Shown here piece by piece: positions 19,200 through 27,225 of a DNA stretch of 64,000 nt (positions are counted from its first letter, which is position 1; every line of letters starts with the position of its first letter). The DNA is from Sphingomonas parapaucimobilis NBRC 15100 (GTDB lineage Bacteria > Pseudomonadota > Alphaproteobacteria > Sphingomonadales > Sphingomonadaceae): contig NZ_BBPI01000005.1 of the NCBI RefSeq assembly GCF_000787715.1, positions 1 through 64,000 of the forward strand. The letters run 5' to 3'. Below the pieces are notes generated by a model, which worked only from the letters and a program-made list of their open reading frames with translations, did no database searches and was not told the origin of the DNA. The position numbers and the translations under genes are program-made.

Positions 19200-19715
19200 T
19201 GATGTCCGATCGATCCGTGGAGAAACTGAAAAGCCCTGGGGCTGTACGGGGGGCTTCGGGTGCTGGCAATGCCGCGCCCGGATTGGGAGGCCAAACGGCC
19301 GACCCCGCCCATTGTTGCGCGCACGCCACACATCCGAGTCAATCGTAGCGCGAATGCCGCAAGAGGGATGACAAGCCGCCCCGCCGTACCGTACCACCGT
19401 CTTACTGAGACACAGGCACCAACGGCCGTGGTTCGGGGATTGCTCCAACGCTCACCCAACGAGGTTGATGCGGGAGCGGGAAAAGGGGGCTGACGAGCGA
19501 TCGTCACGCAGGCGCCCGGATCGGAAACGGTCCGGGCGTTTGTCATTCGGGCCTCGTCGCGCATCACTCCACCCGCAAAGCCGCCGGAACCGGCTGAGGT
19601 ACGGGGAGCTTCCAGACTCCGTCCCCAAATGCCGGCCCGGCGCCCGTTCACGGGATCTTGGCTATACCAGATCAAGATGAACCGAATGTGGACGAATCCT
19701 GAGATTCGCCTACCC
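19200..19715. other. Intergenic spacer without a supported gene
   Basis: About 515 bp between lolC and the repeat at 19716. All open frames here look non-coding. The only clear structure is a hairpin at 19513-19538 (8-bp stem CGCCCGGA/TCCGGGCG, 10-nt loop) followed by TTTGTC, which could terminate a plus-strand transcript. A short RNA between about 19260 and 19540 is possible, but I recognise no RNA family. Confidence 0.4.
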
Positions 19716-19857
19716 AATCCTCCCCAAGCTTGCTTGGGGAGGGGGACCACAGGGCGTCAGTCCGGTGGTGGAGGGACCATGCCGTTGGCTGGCGTAACCC
19801 GCCCCTCCACCACCGCTAACGCGATGGTCCCCCTCCCCTTTGAAGATGGGGAGGATT
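19716..19857. repeat. Long intergenic palindrome (type B)
   Basis: Outer arms AATCCTCCCCAAG... and ...GATGGGGAGGATT are complementary. Inner arms GGGGGACCA.../...TGGTCCCCC and GGTGGTGGAGGG/CCCTCCACCACC pair in register, giving a nearly continuous cruciform of about 140 bp. It abuts the 3' end of the TonB-receptor gene and may act as its terminator. Confidence 0.75.
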
Positions 19858-19860
19858 TGT

Positions 19861-22299
19861 CTAGAACGACTTGGAAATGGTGAACCCATAGGTGCGCGGA
19901 TCGCCTGGCTGACCCACGATCAGCCCGGTCGACCCCGATTGGGTGGCCAGCAGTTCGTAATAATCATGGTCGAACAGATTGCGCACCCAGACAAAGGCAT
20001 TCCAGCTGCCCGGCGCCTTGAACCCGGCCCGAACGTTGGACAGGCTATAGCCATTGATGTCCGTATAGGCCGAGCGCGACGGATTGGATGAGAATTTCGA
20101 CCGATAGCTGCCGTCATAACCCAGATAGAATTGCCCCTCGGTCCCCGCCACGGTCGCGGGCAGGTCATATTCCGCGCCATAGGAAAAGGCCCAACGCGAC
20201 ACGCCCGGCAGCCACTGGCTCGAGATGTTGCAATAGGGCAGCGAAGCGCCCGGCGTGCCCGCTGCCGCAGGGGTGCCCACGATCTGGCCGTTCACCACCG
20301 GCAGCGCGGTCCCGCCGGACAATTCGGGCGGGCACGGCGCATTGGTGAAACGGGTATAGCGCGCATCGGTGAAGGCGCCGTTGGCATAGACGTTGAACCG
20401 CTCCGTCGGGCGGAAGGCCGAGTCGATCTCGATCCCGCGCGTCCGCACCCGGCCCGCATTGGCGAGATAGCCGCGCAGGACGTTGACCTGAAGATTGTTC
20501 ACCGTTGCCTGATAATCGCCGATCTCGGTCCAGAAGCCCGCGAAGTTCACGGTCGCGCGGCGATCCGCGAACTGGGTCTTCAGCCCCAGCTCGAAATGAT
20601 TGACCTTTTCGGGCCGCACCGTCTGCGTCGCCAGGATGGGGTTGTTCTGCGCATCGAGCGGCAGGCCGGACAGGTTGATCCCGCCCGACTTATAGCTGCG
20701 GGCATAGGTGGCGTAATAATGGACGTTGGGATTGAACTCATAGGCGATGGTCAGGTCGCCGGACAGGTTCCAGTTTGTGAAGGAGGGCGTGTAGTTCTGC
20801 GGGGCGAGCACCCCACGCTGGTCGCTGGTCAGCGTCGTTGAGCCCGCCCCGTTGGTCACGGTCGAGACATAGGAGCCGTCCTTGCGATCATAGTTCAGCC
20901 GCAGGCCCGGCGACACCGACAGGCGATTGTCTACATGCCAGGTCAGCTTGCCAAACAAGGCCGCCGAGGTGTTGGTAAAGCCGATCGTATTGCGAGAGGC
21001 CAGCCCGTTCAGCGTCGCCGGATTGCGCCCCGCCACGCTGGTCGGGTTGAGCAGAAAGGCGCTGGCCGCCGGACCCTGCACCTGCAACCCTTGCGTATCG
21101 ATCGACTGCCAGAAGTAGAAGGCGCCCAATACGTAATCGAGCGTCCGCTTGCCATTGGAGGCGATCCGCACTTCCTGCGTCACCTGGCTCTGCTGCGACG
21201 GGTTGGCCGAGACGGTGGTGATCGGCAGACCGATGAAATCGCGGTCGTTGGACGGATCCCAATGCCAGAAGCGCCATGCCGACATGCTGGTCAGCGTCGC
21301 CTCGCCCACATCCCAGTTCGCCACCAGCGACAGCCCGCCCAGCTCCTGTTTGGCGCGCAGATCGGTATCGACATCGGTCAGCCGGTCGAAGGCGTTGGTC
21401 GAGGGTACGCTATAGCCCTGCGCCGCCGCCAGCGCCGCATATTGCCGGTTGAGCGGCCGCTGCGTCGCGCCCACCCGCGCATAATATTGCACGCAGCAAT
21501 TGGGGTTCTGCCGCGCATAATCACCCGACAGCGTCAGGTCGAGCGTCGGCGTCGCGTGCCACAGGAACTGGCTGCGCAGCGACAGATTGTCCTGCGAGTT
21601 CTGCCATTCCTGCTGGCGGGTATTATAGACGGTGCCGCGTCGCGTGGTGATCGACGTCGACAGCCGCACCGCGACCTTGTCATCGACGAGCGGGCCGGAC
21701 ACCGACGCCTTGCCCTGGAAGAAATCGTAATTGCCCCCACTCAGCTCGACCCGTGCCTCGGGCGTGAAGCTGGGCGGGCGGGTAATGATGTTGATCGCCC
21801 CCGCCGTGGTGTTCTTGCCATAGAGCGTACCCTGCGGCCCGCGCAGCACCTCGATCCGTTCGGTATCGGTGAAGTCGAACGTCGCCGAGGCGATGCGGCT
21901 GTAATAGACCTGATCGACATAGATGCCGACGCCCTGCTCGATCCCGTCATTGGTCAGCCCGAACGGCGCGCCCAGACCGCGGATATTGGCGGCCGAATTT
22001 CGCGGATTGGTCGAGTAGAATTGCAGCGTCGGCTGTATCTGGGTCAGCCGATTGACGTTGTAGGTCCCCGTCTCGGCCAGCGCGGTGCCGCCGATCACCG
22101 ACATGGCGATGGGGACGCTCTGGATCGTCTCGGCCCGCCGCCGCGCGGTGACGACGACATCGCCCCCGCCCTGCTGCGCAGTGCCCAACCGCCCTTCATC
22201 GCGGCGGGTTTGCGCGGTCTGCGTATCGGCGTTGGGATCGGTTTGCGGAGTGGCGACGGCCGTCTGCGCCGCCAGGATGAAGGCCAGGGTCAAGGACAT
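19861..22299 (-). CDS. TonB-dependent outer-membrane receptor
   Basis: 812 residues. An N-terminal export signal (MSLTLAFILAAQTAVA) precedes a plug domain with the usual motifs (DVVVTARRRAETIQSVP, NIRGLG, RIEVLRGPQGTLYGKNTTAGAINIITRPP) and a 22-strand-type beta-barrel ending in Phe (YGFTISKSF), as needed for barrel assembly. It imports a ligand across the outer membrane using TonB energy. The plug/barrel style is that of the large sphingomonad receptor family; the ligand (iron chelate, glycan or aromatic) cannot be read from the sequence. No linked transporter or regulator. Confidence 0.92.
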   Translation of the reverse strand: MSLTLAFILAAQTAVATPQTDPNADTQTAQTRRDEGRLGTAQQGGGDVVVTARRRAETIQSVPIAMSVIGGTALAETGTYNVNRLTQIQPTLQFYSTNPRNSAANIRGLGAPFGLTNDGIEQGVGIYVDQVYYSRIASATFDFTDTERIEVLRGPQGTLYGKNTTAGAINIITRPPSFTPEARVELSGGNYDFFQGKASVSGPLVDDKVAVRLSTSITTRRGTVYNTRQQEWQNSQDNLSLRSQFLWHATPTLDLTLSGDYARQNPNCCVQYYARVGATQRPLNRQYAALAAAQGYSVPSTNAFDRLTDVDTDLRAKQELGGLSLVANWDVGEATLTSMSAWRFWHWDPSNDRDFIGLPITTVSANPSQQSQVTQEVRIASNGKRTLDYVLGAFYFWQSIDTQGLQVQGPAASAFLLNPTSVAGRNPATLNGLASRNTIGFTNTSAALFGKLTWHVDNRLSVSPGLRLNYDRKDGSYVSTVTNGAGSTTLTSDQRGVLAPQNYTPSFTNWNLSGDLTIAYEFNPNVHYYATYARSYKSGGINLSGLPLDAQNNPILATQTVRPEKVNHFELGLKTQFADRRATVNFAGFWTEIGDYQATVNNLQVNVLRGYLANAGRVRTRGIEIDSAFRPTERFNVYANGAFTDARYTRFTNAPCPPELSGGTALPVVNGQIVGTPAAAGTPGASLPYCNISSQWLPGVSRWAFSYGAEYDLPATVAGTEGQFYLGYDGSYRSKFSSNPSRSAYTDINGYSLSNVRAGFKAPGSWNAFVWVRNLFDHDYYELLATQSGSTGLIVGQPGDPRTYGFTISKSF

Positions 22300-22408
22300 G
22301 GAAGCTCCCCTTTTGATTTCATCTCCTATTCACACATCGTTTTAGTAGGCATTCAAGCCAGCGATGGCTTGGCCCGTCCGAAGTTTTGCTTTTCGATCCT
22401 AAAAGGCG

Positions 22409-22436
22409 CTTGAAGACACCTTAAATTGAACCATAT
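22409..22436 (+). promoter_or_regulatory. Putative heat-shock (sigma-32/RpoH) promoter of hsp20
   Basis: CTTGAA (22409-22414) and CCATAT (22431-22436) are separated by 16 nt, close to the RpoH consensus (CTTGAAA and CCCCATNT). It lies about 110 nt upstream of the hsp20 start. Confidence 0.55.
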
Positions 22437-22443
22437 CGGTTCG

Positions 22444-22544
22444 CGTGCGGTGCCGTTATCGGGCCGCACGGATGGGTCGAACCGCCCCGTGCCGGGGTGG
22501 ACCGACCGATCCCGTTTCAATTCGCTTCTGATGGAGGTTTTGAC
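22444..22544 (+). promoter_or_regulatory. Putative ROSE-like RNA thermometer in the hsp20 leader
   Basis: The 5' leader can form three consecutive hairpins: 22444-22450 with 22464-22470; 22482-22488 with 22494-22500; and 22525-22528 (CTTC) with 22533-22536 (GGAG). The last hairpin buries the Shine-Dalgarno sequence GGAGG. The anti-SD strand contains TCGCT, matching the conserved UYGCU of ROSE elements, including the G that would be bulged (22524) between CUUC and C23-G37. ROSE elements are established in small heat-shock genes of alphaproteobacteria; this instance is inferred from sequence only. Confidence 0.55.
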
Positions 22545-23012
22545 ATGCGTATCGACCTGACTCCGTACCGCCGTTCGACCATCGGCTTCGACCGGCTGTT
22601 CGATCTGCTGGAGGCCAATTCGCGGGCCAATTCGGCGGAAAACTATCCCCCGTTCAACCTCGAGCGTCTGGCCGACGACCGTTACCGCATCACCTTGGCG
22701 GTGGCCGGTTTCGCCCGTGACGAGATCGAGATCACCGCGCAGCAGAACATGCTGCTCGTCACCGGCAAGAAGGACGACAAGGCGACCGCGCCCAACTTCC
22801 TGCATGTCGGCATCGCCAATCGCTCGTTCGAGCGGCGCTTCGAGCTGGCGGACTTCGTGTTCGTCGAGGATGCGCGCCTGAACGACGGCCTGCTCGTCAT
22901 CGACCTCGTCCGCGAGGTGCCCGAGGCGATGAAGCCCAAGACGATCGCGATCAAGACGGGCCAGCCGCTCGCCGCGGTGGAACATCAGGCCGACGAGGCC
23001 CAGGCGGCGTAA
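22545..23012 (+). CDS. Small heat-shock protein (Hsp20/IbpA family)
   Basis: 155 residues from the ATG at 22545, with TGGAGG as ribosome-binding site. ATP-independent holdase that binds unfolding proteins in heat stress. An N-terminal arm (MRIDLTPYRRSTIGFDRLFDLLEA) is followed by an alpha-crystallin domain: YPPFNLERLADDRYRITLAVAGF, LLVTGKK, FLHVGIANRSFERRFELADFV and LNDGLLVIDLVREVPE. The FLHVGIA...FERRFELAD motif is typical of the IbpA class. A terminator follows the stop. Confidence 0.93.
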   Translation: MRIDLTPYRRSTIGFDRLFDLLEANSRANSAENYPPFNLERLADDRYRITLAVAGFARDEIEITAQQNMLLVTGKKDDKATAPNFLHVGIANRSFERRFELADFVFVEDARLNDGLLVIDLVREVPEAMKPKTIAIKTGQPLAAVEHQADEAQAA

Positions 23013-23050
23013 ACGGTTCGACGTCTTATTCTCCCTAAAGACGTCGCGGG

Positions 23051-23082
23051 GCGTCCGGACCGACGGGTCCGGGCGCCTTTTG
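23051..23082 (+). terminator. Rho-independent terminator of hsp20
   Basis: Hairpin with arms around GGCGTCCGGACC and GGTCCGGGCGCC, followed by TTTTGGTTTT on the plus strand. Confidence 0.85.
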
Positions 23083-23094
23083 GTTTTCTCCCTA

Positions 23095-23196
23095 CCTCCG
23101 TTCAGGCTGAGCGTAGTCGAAGCCCATGTCCGAACATCCGCCAAGAGGATAAGCCCTCCCTTGGCCTTCGACTTCGCTCAGGCTGAACGGAGGGTT
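23095..23196. repeat. Type A dispersed repeat, complete inverted pair
   Basis: A reverse core (starting CTCCGTTCAGGCTGAGCGTA) and a forward core (ending TTCGCTCAGGCTGAACGGAG) frame a spacer very similar to that at 16045-16080. The two arms make a hairpin of roughly 100 nt between the convergent hsp20 and pyrG genes. This appears to be the complete form of the element. Confidence 0.85.
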
Positions 23197-23212
23197 TGTG
23201 CCTTCCGGGAAA

Positions 23213-23250
23213 AGAAAAACCCCGCCTCCATTATCTGGAGGCGGGGTTTC
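23213..23250 (-). terminator. Rho-independent terminator of pyrG
   Basis: Perfect 13-bp stem (23218-23230 with 23236-23248, loop TTATC) followed on the minus strand by TTTTTCTTTT. It starts four bases beyond the pyrG stop codon. Confidence 0.93.
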
Positions 23251-23253
23251 CCA

Positions 23254-24903
23254 TCACACCAAGCGGCTCTGCTTCACCGCCGCTTCGATGAAGCTGGCGA
23301 AGAGCGGGTGCGGGTCGAAGGGCTTGGACTTCAGCTCCGGGTGGAACTGCACGCCGACGAACCACGGATGGCCGGGCCGCTCGACGATTTCGGGCAGCGT
23401 GCCGTCCGGCGACATGCCGCTGAACACCAGGCCGCCCTTTTCCAGCGCTTCCTTATAGGTGGTGTTCACCTCATAGCGGTGACGGTGCCGCTCGGAGATG
23501 TCCTCGCTGCCATAGATCGATGCGACGACGCTGTTGCCCGCCAGCTTGGCGTCATAGGCACCCAGCCGCATCGTGCCGCCCATGTCGCCGCTCGCCTCGC
23601 GCTTCTCCAGACCATCGCGGCCCATCCATTCGGTGATGAGACCGACGATCGGCTCGGAGGTCGGACCGAACTCGGTCGAGGAGGCGTCGGCGATACCCGC
23701 CAGGTTCCGCGCACCTTCGACGCACGCCATCTGCATCCCGAAGCAGATGCCGAAATAAGGCACGCGCCGTTCGCGGGCGAAGCGGACCGCCTCGATCTTG
23801 CCCTGCGCACCGCGCTCGCCGAACGCGCCGGGGACGAGGATCGCGTGGCAGGGTTCGAGCTGCTGCGCGATCTCGCTTTCATCGCCTTCGAATAGTTCGG
23901 CGTCGATCCAGCGGATATGGACCTTTACCTTGTTGGCGATGCCGCCATGGACCAGCGCTTCGTTGAGCGACTTATAGGCGTCCTGCAGGCCGACATATTT
24001 GCCGACCACGCCGATCGTCACTTCACCTTCCGGGTTGACCAGGCGGTCGACGATCTCGGTCCAGCGCGACAGGTCGGGCGCACCCTCAGGCTCGATGCCG
24101 AACGCGCGCAGCACTTCCGAATCGAGACCCTCGGCATGATATTGGAGCGGCACCGCATAGATGCTCTTGGCGTCCAGCGCCGGGATGACCGCCGAGGGCG
24201 GTACGTTACAGAACAGGCCGATCTTGGCCCGGTCCGAGGCGGGCAGCGGATGCTCGCAGCGGCAGACCAGCACGTCGGGGGCCACGCCCAGTGCGGCGAT
24301 CTCGCGCACCGAATGCTGGGTCGGCTTGGTCTTCAACTCGCCCGCCGCCGCGATGTACGGGACCAGCGTGACATGGATGCTGATCGACTTGCCGCGACCC
24401 AGCTCGTTCTTGAGCTGACGGATCGCCTCGATGAAGGGCAGCGATTCGATGTCGCCGACCGTCCCGCCGATCTCGCAGAGGATGAAGTCGATCTCCTTGC
24501 CGTTCTCGTCGAGCGTGTCGGCCTTGGCGAACGCCTTGATCGCGTCAGTGACGTGCGGAATGACCTGGACGGTCGCGCCCAGATAGTCGCCGCGCCGCTC
24601 GCGCTCGATGATCGTCTTGTAGATGCGGCCCGAGGTGACGTTGTCCGACTGGCGCGAGGAGACGCCGGTGAAACGTTCATAATGCCCCAGGTCGAGATCG
24701 GTCTCGGCACCGTCGTCGGTGACGTAGACTTCGCCATGCTGATACGGGCTCATCGTGCCCGGGTCGACGTTGAGATAGGGATCGAACTTGCGAATGCGCA
24801 CACTGTAGCCGCGCGCCTGCAAGAGAGCCGCAAGAGAGGCCGCCATGAGGCCTTTGCCGAGCGACGAAACCACGCCGCCGGTGATGAAGATATACCGCGC
24901 CAT
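23254..24903 (-). CDS. pyrG: CTP synthase
   Basis: 549 residues. Converts UTP to CTP using ATP and glutamine-derived ammonia. The N-terminal synthetase domain opens with [21 protein letters not shown] (P-loop) and contains the [19 protein letters not shown] segment. The C-terminal class I glutamine amidotransferase domain has the nucleophile Cys in [15 protein letters not shown] and the His/Glu of [13 protein letters not shown]. Length and motifs are fully canonical. It lies 106 nt downstream of secG on the same strand. Confidence 0.97.
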   Translation of the reverse strand: MARYIFITGGVVSSLGKGLMAASLAALLQARGYSVRIRKFDPYLNVDPGTMSPYQHGEVYVTDDGAETDLDLGHYERFTGVSSRQSDNVTSGRIYKTIIERERRGDYLGATVQVIPHVTDAIKAFAKADTLDENGKEIDFILCEIGGTVGDIESLPFIEAIRQLKNELGRGKSISIHVTLVPYIAAAGELKTKPTQHSVREIAALGVAPDVLVCRCEHPLPASDRAKIGLFCNVPPSAVIPALDAKSIYAVPLQYHAEGLDSEVLRAFGIEPEGAPDLSRWTEIVDRLVNPEGEVTIGVVGKYVGLQDAYKSLNEALVHGGIANKVKVHIRWIDAELFEGDESEIAQQLEPCHAILVPGAFGERGAQGKIEAVRFARERRVPYFGICFGMQMACVEGARNLAGIADASSTEFGPTSEPIVGLITEWMGRDGLEKREASGDMGGTMRLGAYDAKLAGNSVVASIYGSEDISERHRHRYEVNTTYKEALEKGGLVFSGMSPDGTLPEIVERPGHPWFVGVQFHPELKSKPFDPHPLFASFIEAAVKQSRLV

Positions 24904-25009
24904 GGGAAGAATCGCCTAGCTTGGATGGGGTGGATACGACAACAGCAAAGATGCGCGCCGCCGGAAATTATCGGCGGCGCGTTGGCCTATGCTGCGATGG
25001 AAACGAGGT

Positions 25010-25375
25010 TTAGCGGGCGAGCGGAACCGCCGAATTGTCCGCAGGCGCCTGTGCAGGAGCCGCGCCGGTCGGGACCGGGGCGGGCGCGGGCTGGGTGATC
25101 GGTGCCTGAGTCGCGGGCGTGCGGGCCAGCGAGGTGTCGATGGCGGGCGCGCCGCGCGTCGCGGCCAGCACCGCCAGCAGGATCGAGAAGCCGACGAACG
25201 CGGTGGCCAGCACCGCCGTCGCACGGCTGAGGAAGTCCGCCGCGCCGCGCGCCGACATCAGCCCAGACGGGCTGCCCCCCATGCCCAGACCGCCGCCTTC
25301 CGACCGCTGCATGAGGATCACCGTGACCAGGGTCGCGGCGATGATGGCGTGGATGACGAGCAGAAATGCGAACAT
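25010..25375 (-). CDS. secG: Preprotein translocase subunit SecG
   Basis: 121 residues. Accessory subunit of the SecYEG channel. Two transmembrane helices (MFAFLLVIHAIIAATLVTVILMQ and AVLATAFVGFSILLAVLAA) flank the conserved loop QRSEGGGLGMGGSPSGLMSARGAADFLSRAT. A Pro/Ala-rich C-terminal tail of about 45 residues is typical of alphaproteobacterial SecG. The upstream neighbour is divergent, so its promoter lies in 25376-25569. Confidence 0.95.
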   Translation of the reverse strand: MFAFLLVIHAIIAATLVTVILMQRSEGGGLGMGGSPSGLMSARGAADFLSRATAVLATAFVGFSILLAVLAATRGAPAIDTSLARTPATQAPITQPAPAPVPTGAAPAQAPADNSAVPLAR

Positions 25376-25520
25376 GAGGCGCGTATGATCCCGAACAAGG
25401 GGTGTGCGAGGGGGCGCACATAGGCGACGTGCGTGGCGGGATCAACCGTGCGGCGGATCGGAGTTCCCTTCCCCGCCCGTCCATGCACTGAAAAGGTTCC
25501 GAAAAATCCCTGCCACAAGT

Positions 25521-25539
25521 TGTTCATCTCGTCGGAACA
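25521..25539. promoter_or_regulatory. Possible operator between secG and the MarR-like gene
   Basis: TGTTC-N9-GAACA, a 5-bp dyad 30 nt upstream of the MarR-like start. Size and position fit a dimeric winged-helix regulator, but the dyad is short and could be chance. Confidence 0.25.
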
Positions 25540-25569
25540 GGAGTGAAACCACCACGGATAAGGGGCGTT

Positions 25570-25983
25570 ATGACAACGAAACAACGCCCGGCAAAGCCCG
25601 GCACAGCCATTGGAATCGCCGCCGTGTCCAATCCGCACGACCCGCAGTCGCTGTTCGCCTGGATGAGCGCCCTTGTCGATTATGTCCGTTCGGGCGAGCC
25701 CGATCTGACCAACCGGCAAATGGCGTTGCTGCTCGTCGTATACCTGCGTCCCGGCCCCCATACGGTACGCGGTTTGGCGCGCGCCTTGAACGTCTCGAAA
25801 CCTGTCGTTACCCGCGCCTTGAATAGACTGGGAACGCTGGGCTATCTGCGCCGCCAACGCGATGATAGCGACAAGCGTAACATCTTTGTCGCCAGGACAC
25901 CTGAAGGGGCGGACTTTCTTGAAGAATTCGGACATTTCATCGGCGCTGGCGACGCCCCAGCCCTCCAGCGGGCCAACGCGTAA
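25570..25983 (+). CDS. MarR-like winged-helix transcriptional regulator
   Basis: 137 residues. The centre has a winged helix-turn-helix pattern: NRQMALLLVVYLRPGPHTVRGLARALNVSKPVVTRALNRLGTLGYLRRQRDDSDKRNIFVARTPEGADFL, with the recognition helix SKPVVTRALNRL and the basic wing. This matches MarR regulators, although the dimerisation helices are short. Ligand and targets are unknown. It is the first gene of a plus-strand series running through the SH3 protein, argC and the Entner-Doudoroff genes, and overlaps the next gene by about 65 nt. Confidence 0.75.
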   Translation: MTTKQRPAKPGTAIGIAAVSNPHDPQSLFAWMSALVDYVRSGEPDLTNRQMALLLVVYLRPGPHTVRGLARALNVSKPVVTRALNRLGTLGYLRRQRDDSDKRNIFVARTPEGADFLEEFGHFIGAGDAPALQRANA

Positions 25984-26293
25984 GAGCTTCGCCCTGCAGG
26001 GGCGCACCGTCGGGCTCGACCCGAGAACCCATGCGGTTCGTCCCGATCTGGCCGATGTCCGGCTGGCTGAATACGTATTCGCGCCCCATTATGCAGCCCC
26101 CCTGCCCTATAGAAGCAGCGCACCGGTGACACTGCGCGAGGGACGTGCCACGAACAGCACGGTCCTGGCCGAATTGCGGTCGGGCGAGACGTTCGAAGTG
26201 CTGGAGCTGGCAGGTGGCCATGCCTGGGGCATCGCGCCCCATCTCGGGCTGGTCGGTTATTGCGATGCGGGACTGTTGGAGCGGGTGCAGTGA
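25919..26293 (+). CDS. SH3-domain protein (NlpC/P60-type N-terminal fragment)
   Basis: About 124 residues if translation starts at the TTG at 25919, which has AAGGGG upstream; the true start is uncertain. The sequence LDPRTHAVRPDLADVRLAEYVFAPHYAAPLP resembles the N-terminus of sphingomonad NlpC/P60 (C40) cell-wall peptidases. It is followed by a bacterial SH3 module (PVTLREGRATNSTVLAELRSGETFEVLELAGGHAWGIAPHLGLVGYC). No Cys/His peptidase domain follows, so it is either a stand-alone binding module or a truncated peptidase. Its stop overlaps the argC GTG start. Confidence 0.6.
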   Translation: MKNSDISSALATPQPSSGPTRKSFALQGRTVGLDPRTHAVRPDLADVRLAEYVFAPHYAAPLPYRSSAPVTLREGRATNSTVLAELRSGETFEVLELAGGHAWGIAPHLGLVGYCDAGLLERVQ

Positions 26294-27216
26294 CGAAGAC
26301 GGTCTTCATCGATGGCGGCGCGGGCACGACCGGGCTGGAGATCGCCGACCGGCTGGCGGGTCGTACCGACCTGTCGATCCTGACCCTGCCCGATGATCTC
26401 CGCAAGGATGCCGATGCCCGTCGCGAGGCGATCAACGACGCCGATTTCGTCATTCTCTGCCTGCCCGACGATGCCGCGCGCGAAGCCGTTTCGCTGATCG
26501 CCAACGACCGGACACGGGTGGTCGACGCCTCGACCGCGCACCGGACCGCCGCGGGCTGGGTCTATGGTTTCGCCGAGCTGGAGCCCGAGCAGCAGGAGCG
26601 GATCGCCGCCGCCCGCTTCGTGTCCAACCCCGGCTGTTACCCGACCGGCTTCCTCGCCCTTGTCCGCCCGCTGGTGCGCGCCGGTATCATCCCGGCGGAC
26701 TTCCCGGTGACGGTCAACGCCGCCTCGGGCTATTCGGGCGGCGGCAAGGCGATGATCGCCGAATATGAGTCCGCGACCGAGCGCGCCTTCCGCCCCTATG
26801 GCCTCAGCCTCGCGCACAAGCACGCGCCGGAGATGCAGCGTCATTCGGGCCTGACCCACGCGCCGATCTTCGCTCCGTCCGTCGTCGACACCTATCGCGG
26901 CATGGTCGTCGAAGTACCCCTGCCCCTTTACGCCCTGCCCGGCGCGCCCTCGCTCGACACCGTCGCGCAGGTGTTGGCCGACGCTTACGCCGACAGCCGC
27001 ATCGTGCGTTTTTCGGCGGATGCCGTAGCGGCGGTGAATGTCGAGGAAAATGCCGGAACCGACCGGATGACCTTGCGCGTGTGCGGCAATGCGGCCACGG
27101 AACAGGCGCGACTGATCGCCACGCTCGACAATCTGGGCAAGGGTGCCGGGGGTGCGGCGGTCCAGAATTTGAACATCATGGCCGGGCTCGACCCGACCGC
27201 TGGCCTCGTGCTCTAA
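26290..27216 (+). CDS. argC: N-acetyl-gamma-glutamyl-phosphate reductase (type 2)
   Basis: 308 residues. Third step of arginine synthesis: NADPH-dependent reduction of N-acetylglutamyl phosphate to the semialdehyde. NAD(P) motif FIDGGAGTTGLEIADRL at the N-terminus; catalytic Cys 116 in VSNPGCYPTGFLA; a GYSGGGKAMI loop and LAHKHAPEMQRHSGL with the catalytic His region. The length fits the shorter ArgC type 2 group. The GTG start at 26290 overlaps the previous stop (GTGA). zwf begins only 9 nt after the stop, an unusual link of arginine synthesis to the Entner-Doudoroff operon. Confidence 0.93.
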   Translation: MTKTVFIDGGAGTTGLEIADRLAGRTDLSILTLPDDLRKDADARREAINDADFVILCLPDDAAREAVSLIANDRTRVVDASTAHRTAAGWVYGFAELEPEQQERIAAARFVSNPGCYPTGFLALVRPLVRAGIIPADFPVTVNAASGYSGGGKAMIAEYESATERAFRPYGLSLAHKHAPEMQRHSGLTHAPIFAPSVVDTYRGMVVEVPLPLYALPGAPSLDTVAQVLADAYADSRIVRFSADAVAAVNVEENAGTDRMTLRVCGNAATEQARLIATLDNLGKGAGGAAVQNLNIMAGLDPTAGLVL

Positions 27217-27225
27217 GGAGACGTC

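Noticed and set aside
22300..22408. Riboswitch upstream of the TonB-dependent receptor
   Set aside because: I looked for a cobalamin-type B12 box or other conserved riboswitch core and saw none.
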